A stretch of DNA of 64,000 nt from Chromobacterium rhizoryzae (GTDB taxonomy: Bacteria > Pseudomonadota > Gammaproteobacteria > Burkholderiales > Chromobacteriaceae), in the NCBI RefSeq assembly GCF_020544465.1, contig NZ_CP066126.1, forward strand, positions 3,906,001 to 3,970,000, given 5' to 3'. The position numbers and the translations under genes were made by a program. Positions 43,401 through 51,889 of the stretch are shown here, piece after piece; within the stretch, counting starts at the first letter, position 1; every line of letters begins with the position of its first letter. The notes beneath the pieces are model-generated. The model was given only the letters and a program-made list of their open reading frames with translations, was not told the DNA's origin and did no database searches.

Positions 43401-44033
43401 ATGCCCCTGAAACGCTACGGCGACGATTGCGCCTTGATCGTGGTGGACGTGCAAAACAGTTTTTGTCCCGGCGGCGAACTGGCGGTGGCCGACGGCGATC
43501 AGATCGTGCCGCTGATCAACCACATGATGCAGTTCTTCAACCGGGTGGTCCTGACCCAGGACTGGCACCCGGCCAAACATGTGTCCTTCGCCAGCCGGCA
43601 TGCCGGCAAGCAGCCTTTCGACAGCATCCAGCTGCCGTATGGCGAGCAGACGCTGTGGCCGGATCACTGCGTGGCCGGCAGCCATGGCGCGGCATTCCAC
43701 CCCGAGCTGGACACCAGCCAGGCCCAACTGATCATCCGCAAGGGCTGCAACCCGGCTCTGGACAGCTATTCCGCCTTTGTCGAAGCGGATCGCCAAACTC
43801 CCACCGGCCTGGCCGGCTACCTGGCCGAGCGCGGCGTCAAGCGGGTATGGCTGGCCGGGCTCGCCACCGACTACTGCGTGGCCTGGAGCGCGCTGGACGC
43901 GCGCGCAGCCGGCCTGGAAACCACGGTGGTGGACGACGCCTGCCGCGGCATCAATCTGAACGGCTCGCTGAGTAGCGCCTGGGCGCAGATGCTGGCCGCC
44001 GGCGTGCAGAGGCTGCGCTCGGACGAGGTGTAA
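43401..44033 (+). CDS. pncA: Nicotinamidase
   Basis: A 210-residue isochorismatase-fold hydrolase converting nicotinamide to nicotinate for NAD salvage. The catalytic triad is visible as Asp16 in IVVDVQNSF, Lys in IIRKGCN and Cys in ATDYCVAWSA. Metal ligands are in DWHPAKHVSFASRH. AGGAAAA precedes the ATG. Its TAA stop is the left flank of a family B element. Confidence 0.93.
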   Translation: MPLKRYGDDCALIVVDVQNSFCPGGELAVADGDQIVPLINHMMQFFNRVVLTQDWHPAKHVSFASRHAGKQPFDSIQLPYGEQTLWPDHCVAGSHGAAFHPELDTSQAQLIIRKGCNPALDSYSAFVEADRQTPTGLAGYLAERGVKRVWLAGLATDYCVAWSALDARAAGLETTVVDDACRGINLNGSLSSAWAQMLAAGVQRLRSDEV

Positions 44034-44176
44034 GAACCTGTTTACGATCTGCTGCGCGTAGTGAAGCGTTGCACGGTGAGTACGAGCTCAAAATGCTCAT
44101 GTACCACCTGTACACTCCGCTTTTTCGCTCGTTTCCGCCTTGTCTCGCCTTAGCTCGCGAGATCGTGGACAGATGC
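44034..44176 (+). mobile_element. Family B MITE-like element, copy B4 (143 bp)
   Basis: Left end GAACCTGTTTACGATCT, inverted right end GCATCTGTCCACGATCT; core GTACCACCTGTAC. Exact TAA on both sides: 44031-44033 (the nicotinamidase stop) and 44177-44179. Confidence 0.9.
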
Positions 44177-44232
44177 TAAGCAAGCCCGGCGCTGGCAGGC
44201 GCCTGGAAACAAAAACACTTAGGAGAAAAAGA

Positions 44233-45138
44233 ATGAAGCTATTCCAACACGCCCGCCTCTGGCTGGCCGCCGGCCTGCTGCTGGCCGGCTTGGCGCGCGC
44301 GGACGCGCCGCTGGTGCTGATGACGGACTTCGGCCTCAAGGACGGCGCGGTGTCGGCGATGCGCGGCGTCGCCTACTCGGTGGACCCCAAGCTGACGCTG
44401 TCCGACCTGACCCACGAGATCCCCGATTACGATATCTGGAGCGGCGCCTACCGGCTGTACCAGACTGCCAACTACTGGCCCAAGGGCACGGTGTTCGTGT
44501 CGGTGGTGGACCCGGGCGTCGGCACCGAGCGCCAGTCCGTGGTGCTGAAGACCCGGGACGGCCGCTACTTCGTCAATCCCAACAACGGCCTGCTGACCTT
44601 GATCGCCGAACGCGACGGCGTGGCCGAACTGCGCCGCATCGACGAGAAAACCAACCGCTTGCAGGGTTCGGCCGATTCCTACACCTTCCATGGCCGCGAC
44701 GTCTACGCCTACACCGGCGCGCGGCTGGCCGCCGGCAAAATCCGTTTCGAGGACGTGGGCCCGCCGCTGCCGGCCGCCGCCGTGGTCAAGCTGTCGTACC
44801 AGCGCGCGGAAGCCGCCGACGGACGGCTCAAGGGCATGATCCCGGTGCTGGACCCGCAATACGGCAATGTGTGGACCAATATCCCCAAAACCTTGTTCGA
44901 AGCCCAGGGCTTCCGCCCCGGCGACGCGGTGAAAGTGCGCATATTCAAGCAGGGCAAGCCGGTGGACGAGGTGGTGGCGCCTTATCGCCGCACCTTCGGC
45001 GAAGTGCCCAGCGGCCAGCCTCTGGTCTATCTGAACAGCCTGCTGGACGTGTCGCTGGCGCTGAATATGGACAACTACGCCGCCAAGCGCGGCATCGGCT
45101 CCGGGCCGGAATGGTCGGTGGAGCTGAGCCGGCCCTGA
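44233..45138 (+). CDS. SAM hydrolase/hydroxide adenosyltransferase family protein (DUF62), secreted form
   Basis: A 301-residue protein of the SAM-hydroxide adenosyltransferase family, which cleaves S-adenosylmethionine to adenosine and methionine; relatives are fluorinases. Family features: LMTDFGLKDGAVSAMRGV, VFVSVVDPGVGTERQSVV, FVNPNNGLLTL and FHGRDVYAY. Unlike most members it begins with a clear signal peptide (LWLAAGLLLAGLARA, cleavage near residue 23), placing it in the periplasm. AGGAGAAA precedes the ATG. Confidence 0.85.
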   Translation: MKLFQHARLWLAAGLLLAGLARADAPLVLMTDFGLKDGAVSAMRGVAYSVDPKLTLSDLTHEIPDYDIWSGAYRLYQTANYWPKGTVFVSVVDPGVGTERQSVVLKTRDGRYFVNPNNGLLTLIAERDGVAELRRIDEKTNRLQGSADSYTFHGRDVYAYTGARLAAGKIRFEDVGPPLPAAAVVKLSYQRAEAADGRLKGMIPVLDPQYGNVWTNIPKTLFEAQGFRPGDAVKVRIFKQGKPVDEVVAPYRRTFGEVPSGQPLVYLNSLLDVSLALNMDNYAAKRGIGSGPEWSVELSRP

Positions 45139-45147
45139 ACGCCGCCG

Positions 45148-46221
45148 CTACTCGAAATCGAACTTCAAAGTGGCGCTGCCCTGGAACCCGCCCGGCGTCG
45201 GGTTCTCCACCATCTTCACCGGCCAGGCGGTCAAGCCGAACAAGGCGCGCAGATTGTCGTAATCCAGCGCGATCGGAATCAGTTGCCCGCCGGCCGGCAC
45301 CCCGCCAGGCAGGCTGGGCGGCACCAGCTTGCCGGCGCTCTCCATCGCCACCGCCACGTTCTGATGCGTGGTTTCCAGATAGCGCGCGTCCCGGCCGTGC
45401 GGCCGTCCTTCCAGCGCCAGATTGATCTTGACCCCGGCGGAGATATTGGTGCATTGAATCTGGAAAGTGCGGCTCACCGCGCTTTGCCTGGCCGCGCCGG
45501 GACGGGCCAATTGCCCGGCGATCAAGGGGCCGAAATCGATGGTGGTTTGCTGCCCCGCGGCCAACTTACAGTTCTGCGGCACCGTCACGCTCATGCTCAT
45601 GAACAGGCTGACCATAGGAGAGCTGCCCGGTGCCGTAGGGTAGCCACGCACGCCGAACACATCCAGCACTTTGAATTCCGGCACATTCAAGGTGCCGACA
45701 AACGGACGGCTGATCAACAAATGCACCCGCCCCCGGCTACCGGTTTCAAAGGGCCGCGAACCTATCGTCTCGCCGTTTACGCAGCGTAGCTGGCCGGTCA
45801 TTTCATTGCTCAAACTGTCCCACGGCACCGCTTTATACTGTCGAACCTCCCCAGCGAGAAAGACCTCCACCCCCACTTGCAGATTGCGGTTCAAGGCATA
45901 GAACTGCAACGGCACGCCATTGACCGTTCTGCGCTCCCCCTTGGGCAACTCGGTCCTGGTGGTGTAGAACACCTTGTAAGGTATTGTCGATCCAGTACAA
46001 GCGCAGCCCGCCACATACGTCTTGCCCAAATCCCATAAATAAGCGTTCGGATACAAGGCCCCCGCCGCATTGTCATCCGGCGAGGTAAAAGTCCGGTTAA
46101 ACGCGAAACTGAACCGGGGAACCGAGCCTGTAGGCTCGCAAGGCCCCGCATTGGCCATGCCTCCAAGCAGGAAGCTCAGCAGCATGACGCCGATGCTCCG
46201 CCGGATTTTGATGTGCTTCAT
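45148..46221 (-). CDS. Chaperone-usher fimbrial tip adhesin
   Basis: A 357-residue secreted protein with a signal peptide (residues ~1-24, GGMANA). The N-terminal ~165 residues form a putative receptor-binding domain with disulphide-capable Cys residues (GPCEPTG, YVAGCACTGS). The C-terminal half resembles a pilin domain (VTVPQNCKLAAGQQTTIDFGP in shortened view, paired Cys in FQIQCTN, and the donor-strand-accepting end GFQGSATLKFDFE). The two-domain layout and position last in the operon, after the usher, fit a tip adhesin. Receptor unknown. Confidence 0.82.
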   Translation of the reverse strand: MKHIKIRRSIGVMLLSFLLGGMANAGPCEPTGSVPRFSFAFNRTFTSPDDNAAGALYPNAYLWDLGKTYVAGCACTGSTIPYKVFYTTRTELPKGERRTVNGVPLQFYALNRNLQVGVEVFLAGEVRQYKAVPWDSLSNEMTGQLRCVNGETIGSRPFETGSRGRVHLLISRPFVGTLNVPEFKVLDVFGVRGYPTAPGSSPMVSLFMSMSVTVPQNCKLAAGQQTTIDFGPLIAGQLARPGAARQSAVSRTFQIQCTNISAGVKINLALEGRPHGRDARYLETTHQNVAVAMESAGKLVPPSLPGGVPAGGQLIPIALDYDNLRALFGLTAWPVKMVENPTPGGFQGSATLKFDFE

Positions 46222-46271
46222 TCGCTGATGCTCCACTCGATCATATTGCAAAGTCGGCCCGCTCCCGCGGG

Positions 46272-48812
46272 CTAGCCGCAGTTCAGCGTCCGCCGCTGGT
46301 AATAGCGGCCGGCCTTGGCCGGCGGCAGCCGGTAATCGGCCGTACACTGGCCGCCCCGCCATTTCACCGTCAGCCGGCCGGTCTCCCGCTTCAGCAAGGC
46401 CAGCACCTTGCCCCTGGGGTCGACGATGCCCAACGGTTTGCCGTCGGCGTCCTCCACGCTGGCGCCAAACGGCGCCGGAGCGCCGTCCGGCCGCAGCAGG
46501 GTGAACTGGGCGCGCTGGCCGCTTCTGGCCTTGAACACGCCCTTGACCACGGCGCCGCGCCGCGGCACCACCAGCTTGACCGTGTCGTCCAGTTCCACGT
46601 CGGCCCCCAGCTGCCGGGTATCCAGGCTCAGGGTGTTGACGCGGTAGGGCTGCGCGTAGGGTTGCACCGCGTAGCCGTTGCGCCCCAGTTCGCCGCCGTT
46701 GCCGGTGCGCAGCGCCGGTCCGGTCACGCCGTCCACTTGCAAGAGCGCGAAGGTGTCGCCCACCGGACGGCTCAGGTTGACGCCGCCGCCATGGGCGACA
46801 ATGGCGCCGGACAGGCCGACGCTGGCGGACTGGTAATGACGCGCCGCGTTGTAGGCCGCGCTCAATTGCACGAAATCGGCGTTGTGGTTGACGCTGAGCC
46901 CGCCCGAGGTGCTGCCGTTGCGCCCGGCATGGCCAAGCTGCACGGAATAGCTGGTGTTCTCGCCCAGATGGCCGCTGACGCCGGTTTGCAGCGTGGAGCC
47001 GTTGCCGGAGGTGTGGCTCAGGTTGGCGTACATCCGCGGCGAGCGCGGCTTGGGCCCCAGCGGCGCGGTGAAGGTCAGCATCACCTGGTTGCTGCTGACG
47101 CCGCCGGGCCGGCTGTCGCGGCTCCGGCTCAAGGTGAAGTTGTAGCCCAGCAGTTTCCAGTTGTTGCCGTAGCCCAGGCCCACGCTGCCGCTGCTGCCGT
47201 TCTGTCCCCAGTAGCTTTGCTGGCTCAGGTTCAGATACAGGCTGCCGAAACGCCGCTCGCGGCCCAGGTCCTGCTGGGTGCTCAGATCGATGCGCGAGCG
47301 GCTGCGGCCGAACTGTCCCTGGCTATTGCCGGCGAGATCGTTGGCGTGGTCGTTGAAACTGCGATAGCCGGAGGTCGAATAGCGATACGCGGCCAGCGTC
47401 AGGTTGGTCAGGGTGCGGGTAAAGGTTTTGGCGTAAAGCAGTCTCAAGCTCTGCCCTTGCCGCCGCGCGCCCCTGACCCGGCTGTTGGACTGGGTGAAGT
47501 CCAAGGACAGCGCGCCCAGCGGGGTGTTGGCGCCCACGCCCAGGTTGACGGCCTGAAAATTCGATGTGAGCTGGAAGCCCGCCGCCACCGTGCTGTCGTC
47601 GCCCGCGCCGTAAACCAGGGTGCCGGCGGCGAAGCTGGGATGCACGTCCTGGCTGCCCTGATACTCGCCGAAGGCGGCGCTGTAGCGCCAACGGCCCTTG
47701 CGCAGCATCAGGGGCAGGCTGGAGAAGGACTGCTGCGTCACCCGCTTGCTGCCGTCGGCCTCGGTGACGGTGATTTCCAGATCGCCGTTGGAGCCGGACG
47801 GGAAAATATCGCTCAGCTCGAACGGCCCCGGCGGCACATTGGCGCGGTACAGCGTATAGCCGTTCTGGCGGACTTCCACCACCGCGTTGCTCTGCGCCTG
47901 GCCGCGCACCACCGGCGCGTAGCCGCGCTCGCCGTCCGGCAGCATCGCGTCGTCGCTGGCCAGCTGCGCGCCTCGGAAGCGCACGCTGTCGAACAAGGTG
48001 GAGTCTGCGTATTGCTCGCCCAGCGCCAGCTGGCTTTTCCAGCCGATCAAGTCGCGCTGCAACACGCTGCGGTTGCTGCGCGCGCTCATGGACTGGCCGT
48101 CGGCCCAGTTGAAGGTGCTGTCGTTGCGCAAACGCCAAGCGCCCAGGTTGACGCCGTTTTGCAGGCCGAGGAAGGCGTTGCGGCGGTTGACCCCGCCCGG
48201 CTCGCTGCTGCGGCTCTCATTGCCGTTGAACTGGTAGTTGACGTAGGCGGCGGCCACGCCGGCGTCCCAGAGCGCCGGGTCGATATAACCGCGCGCGCCG
48301 CGGCTGAGAAAGGCCTGGGGAATGCTCAAGCTCAGTTGCAGCCGATTGGCGTCGTAGTCCGCCGCCGCCAGGTCCATCAGCGCCGGCAGGTCCAGGCAGG
48401 CCGGGTCGTCCGCGGACAAGGTCGGCGTCAGGCTTTGCAGCTGCACGCCGGCCGCCTGCAGCAAACCGGCGTCGATGCAGGCTTCCACCTTGCCGCTGGC
48501 CGCCTGGCGAAACAGCACGTCGCGGCGGCCGGTCAGATTGCCGTTGACCAGCACGTCCACGCGATAGTTGCCGGGCAGCAAGGCGTTGCCGGCGCTGAGC
48601 ACCGCGCTCAAATCCGGCATCCGGCCGGAGCCGTTGATGAAGTTGGTGTTGAAGGCCAGCAAGACGGGCGCGGACTGCGCCTCTCCTTCCGCCGCCTCCG
48701 CCCGGGCCAGTTCCGCCAGCGCCATCAACAGGGCCAGGCAGCCGGGCTTCAGCGCGGAACGGCGTCGGATCGAGGTTTTATTCCAGGGCTGACGATTTGG
48801 ACGTATGCGCAT
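46272..48812 (-). CDS. Fimbrial outer-membrane usher
   Basis: An 846-residue usher of the FimD/PapC family: signal peptide near residues 18-40, N-terminal periplasmic domain beginning VLLAFNTNFINGSGRMPDLS in shortened view, 24-strand barrel with plug, and C-terminal domains ending with the conserved Cys pair (GGQCTADYRLP and RRTLNCG). The motif YRANVPPGPFELSDIFPSG is typical. It assembles and secretes subunits delivered by the chaperone encoded just upstream. Length is normal. Confidence 0.95.
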   Translation of the reverse strand: MRIRPNRQPWNKTSIRRRSALKPGCLALLMALAELARAEAAEGEAQSAPVLLAFNTNFINGSGRMPDLSAVLSAGNALLPGNYRVDVLVNGNLTGRRDVLFRQAASGKVEACIDAGLLQAAGVQLQSLTPTLSADDPACLDLPALMDLAAADYDANRLQLSLSIPQAFLSRGARGYIDPALWDAGVAAAYVNYQFNGNESRSSEPGGVNRRNAFLGLQNGVNLGAWRLRNDSTFNWADGQSMSARSNRSVLQRDLIGWKSQLALGEQYADSTLFDSVRFRGAQLASDDAMLPDGERGYAPVVRGQAQSNAVVEVRQNGYTLYRANVPPGPFELSDIFPSGSNGDLEITVTEADGSKRVTQQSFSSLPLMLRKGRWRYSAAFGEYQGSQDVHPSFAAGTLVYGAGDDSTVAAGFQLTSNFQAVNLGVGANTPLGALSLDFTQSNSRVRGARRQGQSLRLLYAKTFTRTLTNLTLAAYRYSTSGYRSFNDHANDLAGNSQGQFGRSRSRIDLSTQQDLGRERRFGSLYLNLSQQSYWGQNGSSGSVGLGYGNNWKLLGYNFTLSRSRDSRPGGVSSNQVMLTFTAPLGPKPRSPRMYANLSHTSGNGSTLQTGVSGHLGENTSYSVQLGHAGRNGSTSGGLSVNHNADFVQLSAAYNAARHYQSASVGLSGAIVAHGGGVNLSRPVGDTFALLQVDGVTGPALRTGNGGELGRNGYAVQPYAQPYRVNTLSLDTRQLGADVELDDTVKLVVPRRGAVVKGVFKARSGQRAQFTLLRPDGAPAPFGASVEDADGKPLGIVDPRGKVLALLKRETGRLTVKWRGGQCTADYRLPPAKAGRYYQRRTLNCG

Positions 48813-48871
48813 GATTGGGCTTTATACGGAGGGGATCCGGCAGATGGCCGAGGAAGATGGAAGCGACATGG

Positions 48872-49603
48872 TCAAGGTTCCTGGGGGCGCTGCTGAGGGC
48901 GGCCTTCCCGGCCGGCTTCGAGCGCGACCTCGTACTCCACGAGCCCGCCGAAGTCGTTGATGATGCCGTAGCGCAGTTGCGCGCTGCCGGCGGCGGACGG
49001 TTTCAGCGGCCATTGCCCGCTGCCGCCCGGCGCCACCATATAGGCGCTCGCCAGCTCCTGCGCTCCGGCGCCGGCCTTGAGTGTCAAATCCACCACCGTC
49101 ACGTGATAGCGGCTGGGGTTGTCCACGCGCAAGGCCGGCCTGCCGTCGGCCTGGAGCAGGCTCCAGCGCAAGCCTTCCGGCGCTTGCAAGGCGGCGTCGC
49201 TGCCCAGCCCCTGAGGCCGGAAGAACACCTTGACGCGCTGGCGCACCGCCAGTTGCAGCACATTGTCTCCGCGCGCCGCCTGGGGGATTTCCTGCACGTT
49301 CAGCCAAAATACCGACTCCCGGTCGGGCGCCGCTCCGGCGCCCTCGTACAACACCCGCAGCAACTGCTGCTGCTTAAGCGGCAAGCGCGCCAGCGGAGGC
49401 GTCACCGCGAACGGCAGTTCGTCCGGCTGGCCTTCCGCCGACTCCAGCCAGGACTGGACCAGGATCTCCTCGCCCAGATTGCTGACGATGATGGAGGCCT
49501 CCTTGTCATTGCCGTCAAAGATGACGCGGGTGCCGTTAAGCGCGATGCCGGCCCAAACCGGACTGATGAGCAAGGCCAGGGAGAGGAACAGAATGATTTT
49601 CAT
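48872..49603 (-). CDS. Periplasmic pilus-assembly chaperone (PapD-like)
   Basis: A 243-residue immunoglobulin-fold chaperone. The signal peptide ends at SPVWA. The G1 and F1-strand features are present: GTRVIFDGNDKEASIIVSN, and the conserved FWLNVQEIP with LQLAVRQRVKVFFRP. It stabilises subunits by donor-strand complementation. The ATG at 49603 is preferred over an in-frame GTG at 49615. It lies between the major pilin and the usher. Confidence 0.94.
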   Translation of the reverse strand: MKIILFLSLALLISPVWAGIALNGTRVIFDGNDKEASIIVSNLGEEILVQSWLESAEGQPDELPFAVTPPLARLPLKQQQLLRVLYEGAGAAPDRESVFWLNVQEIPQAARGDNVLQLAVRQRVKVFFRPQGLGSDAALQAPEGLRWSLLQADGRPALRVDNPSRYHVTVVDLTLKAGAGAQELASAYMVAPGGSGQWPLKPSAAGSAQLRYGIINDFGGLVEYEVALEAGREGRPQQRPQEP

Positions 49604-49715
49604 GAGTGAGGCCACGAGATATCCAACAATGGTCCCAAGGCGGCTGACGCGGCCGGGAACGCGATGAGGAAAGGGAGGACGGCGCGCCGTCGTCCTGGCA
49701 GAGCCTGTTCAGGGG

Positions 49716-49747
49716 GCCCGCGGCGCGGCCAGTCCCGCGCCGCGGGC
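49716..49747 (-). promoter_or_regulatory. Very stable intercistronic hairpin between pilin and chaperone genes
   Basis: A perfect 13-bp all-GC stem (GCCCGCGGCGCGG / CCGCGCCGCGGGC) with a 6-nt loop lies 36-67 bp past the pilin stop, without a T run. It is likely an attenuator or 3' stabiliser that keeps pilin mRNA in excess over chaperone-usher mRNA. Confidence 0.65.
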
Positions 49748-49782
49748 ATGGCGCGGACGCCTGACGACGCCGCGCCGGCGCT

Positions 49783-50373
49783 TTAGTCGTAAGTCAGGGT
49801 AAACGGCAGGCTGGCATTGGCGATGCCCGGCGACATGGCCCCGCCGGAACCGACATAGGCGGCGGCGAAGCTGACGCGACGGATATCATCGGGCTGACCC
49901 GGCTGGTCCTCCTGCAAAAGAACGCCGCTGGTCAGGTTGTAGGCGGAGGGGTTGGCCACCGCGGCGCTGTCGAACACCGCGATGCCGACGCCCCGGGCAA
50001 AGCCCGGAGACGAGGTGCCGTTGTTGACGCGCAGGATGTTGTTGCCGCTCATCACTTCCGGCGCCGCGCCGGCCAGCTTCATTGTCACTTTGCTGGCGGT
50101 TTTGCAAATGATGTTGAAGTTCACCTGCCGGCTGCCGGCGCCGGTGAACTTGGGATTGGCCAGCGTGCCGATGTCCTCCACCGACACCGTGCCCATGTCC
50201 ACCTTGATGCTGTTGGCGTCGCCATTGGGCGAGCTGAGCCGGCAAGAATCGGAAATCACTCGGCCGGTAAAGTCGATCTGGCCGGAAAGGGTATCGGCAA
50301 AGACCGGACTGACGGCAAAGGCGGCCAGCGCCGCCAAAACGAATTTCCCTTGCTTGCTGTTTAACAATTTCAT
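49783..50373 (-). CDS. Major fimbrial subunit (type 1 pilin family)
   Basis: A 196-residue pilin. The signal peptide ends at SPVFA. The mature protein shows the family pattern: GQIDFTGRVISDSCRLSS with the first Cys, the partner Cys in NFNIICKTASK and the penultimate-Tyr type C-terminus LPFTLTYD. Chaperone donor-strand exchange builds it into the rod. It is the first gene of the operon, with a 429-bp AT-rich upstream region. Confidence 0.93.
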   Translation of the reverse strand: MKLLNSKQGKFVLAALAAFAVSPVFADTLSGQIDFTGRVISDSCRLSSPNGDANSIKVDMGTVSVEDIGTLANPKFTGAGSRQVNFNIICKTASKVTMKLAGAAPEVMSGNNILRVNNGTSSPGFARGVGIAVFDSAAVANPSAYNLTSGVLLQEDQPGQPDDIRRVSFAAAYVGSGGAMSPGIANASLPFTLTYD

Positions 50374-50719
50374 GCAAAACCTCCCTCAGATTGAAAAAGC
50401 CGCAGACCAAAGCCTGCGACGTTCGAATGGCGAAAACACGCCAATGCCAAGATTGTCAAACAATCTGAAGAGGATTTTAGGTTTTCAAATACTTATGAAA
50501 TATAGGATTTATCCTATTTTATTGTCATATGGTTATATGAAACACTAACCATGAGGTAATCATCTTAAAATCGCATAATATTAATATGCGAAATTAATGG
50601 ATTTTTATTGGGAAACTCCATACAAAAATAAATCCCCCCCAGGAGAGAGAGAAAAACCCAAGGCAAGCTGGGCCGAAAGAGGACTCGCCGCGCTTTCCAA
50701 GCGCGCAACGCGCGGGCGG
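50374..50719 (-). promoter_or_regulatory. Fimbrial operon leader/promoter region with three inverted repeats
   Basis: An AT-rich stretch without genes upstream of the pilin. It carries three dyads: ATAGGAT-TT-ATCCTAT (50502-50517), TCATAT-GGTT-ATATGA (50525-50540) and CGCATA-N7-TATGCG (50572-50590). They are plausible binding sites for fimbrial regulators. No recombinase-type inverted repeats for a phase switch are recognisable. Confidence 0.55.
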
Positions 50720-50758
50720 AAAAAAAACGGCAGCCGCCGTACAGGCGTCTGCCGTTTC
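50720..50758 (-). terminator. Intrinsic terminator of corA
   Basis: AAACGGCAG and CTGCCGTTT close a larger GC stem, followed on the minus strand by a run of eight T residues, about 45 bp past the corA stop. Confidence 0.85.
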
Positions 50759-50802
50759 TCAGGGAATACGCTGGCCTGGTCCGGCCTAGGCGGGACCGCG
50801 CC

Positions 50803-51882
50803 TCAGAGCCAGCGCCGCTTCCAGAACAACCACCCCAGCCCGCCGGCGATGCCCAGCATCGCCACCAGCACCAGGTGATAGCCGTAATGCCATTTCAGCT
50901 CCGGCATGTATTCGAAGTTCATGCCGTAGATGCCGGCGATCAGCGTCAGCGGCATGAAGATCATGGTCAAGACGGTGAGCACCCGCATTTGCAGGTTGAG
51001 CCGATGGGACTGGGTGGACAGGTAGAGGTCCAGCATGTCGCCCACCATCTCGCGCGACATCTCCAGCGATTCGATCACATGCATGGTGTGATCGTAAGCG
51101 TCGCGCAGATAGACCAAGGTCTCCGGCTTGAAAAAGCCATGCTCGCCGCGGTTCAGCGAAATCAGCATTTCCCGCATCGGCATCAACGCGCGGCGCAGCT
51201 TCAGGCAATCCCGCTTCAGCCGCTGGATCTGCAGCAAAACGCCCTGATCGCGTCCGCGCAGCAGCATGGTGTCCATGCGCTCCACTTTTTCGTTGAACTC
51301 GGTGAGCACGCCGAAGTAGTCGTCTATCATCGCGTCCAGCAAGGAATAGCCCAGGTAGTCGGCGTCCTTGTGGCGCAGCAGGCCGCGTCCGCGGCGCAGC
51401 CGTTCCCGCACCTCCTCGAACACGCCGGTGGGCCGCTCCTGAAAGCTCAGCACGAAACGGCGGCCGATGACCAGATAGATCTGATCGGACAACAAGCGCC
51501 CGGCGCCGTTTTCACTGTGCTGGTGGTAGTCGAACACCCGGCTGGCGACGAACAAATAATCGCCGTAGTCCTCCACCTTGGGCCGCTGGCGCGCGTTCAT
51601 GATGTCTTCCAGCACCAGGGAATGCAGGCCGAAGCGCTGGCCGATGGCGCGCATCACCTCGGGCTGGTGCAGGCCGTAGACGTTGAGCCACAAGACGCCG
51701 CCGCCGGGCTGGTGGGCCAGGCCCTCGGCCACGGTCTGGAACACGGTTTCCTGCAATTGCTCCGGGCCGTATTCGAACAGCGAGATCGAGGCTTCCGGCA
51801 ATTTCGCCTCGCCCACCGACAGCAGGGTGCCGGGCGCCTCGCCCAGCGTGGGAATGCGTTTTTTCAGCGTGGCGTGGCGCAT
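50803..51882 (-). CDS. corA: Magnesium/cobalt transporter CorA
   Basis: A 359-residue pentameric inner-membrane channel for Mg2+ (and Co2+, Ni2+). The defining YGMNF motif lies at the end of the first of two C-terminal helices (VLTVLTMIFMPLTLIAGIYGMNF region, ~residue 315). The large N-terminal cytoplasmic domain contains the long helix region preceding it. The gene starts 7 bp after the ppx stop, so it may be co-transcribed with ppx. Confidence 0.94.
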   Translation of the reverse strand: MRHATLKKRIPTLGEAPGTLLSVGEAKLPEASISLFEYGPEQLQETVFQTVAEGLAHQPGGGVLWLNVYGLHQPEVMRAIGQRFGLHSLVLEDIMNARQRPKVEDYGDYLFVASRVFDYHQHSENGAGRLLSDQIYLVIGRRFVLSFQERPTGVFEEVRERLRRGRGLLRHKDADYLGYSLLDAMIDDYFGVLTEFNEKVERMDTMLLRGRDQGVLLQIQRLKRDCLKLRRALMPMREMLISLNRGEHGFFKPETLVYLRDAYDHTMHVIESLEMSREMVGDMLDLYLSTQSHRLNLQMRVLTVLTMIFMPLTLIAGIYGMNFEYMPELKWHYGYHLVLVAMLGIAGGLGWLFWKRRWL

Positions 51883-51889
51883 GGGCGGA

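Noticed and set aside
46662..48896. 744-codon open frame opposite the usher gene
   Set aside because: Antisense shadow with low-complexity Ala/Val/Gln composition.
50374..50719. Invertible promoter switch for fimbrial phase variation
   Set aside because: No matching long inverted repeats flanking a promoter segment and no fim-type recombinase gene nearby.
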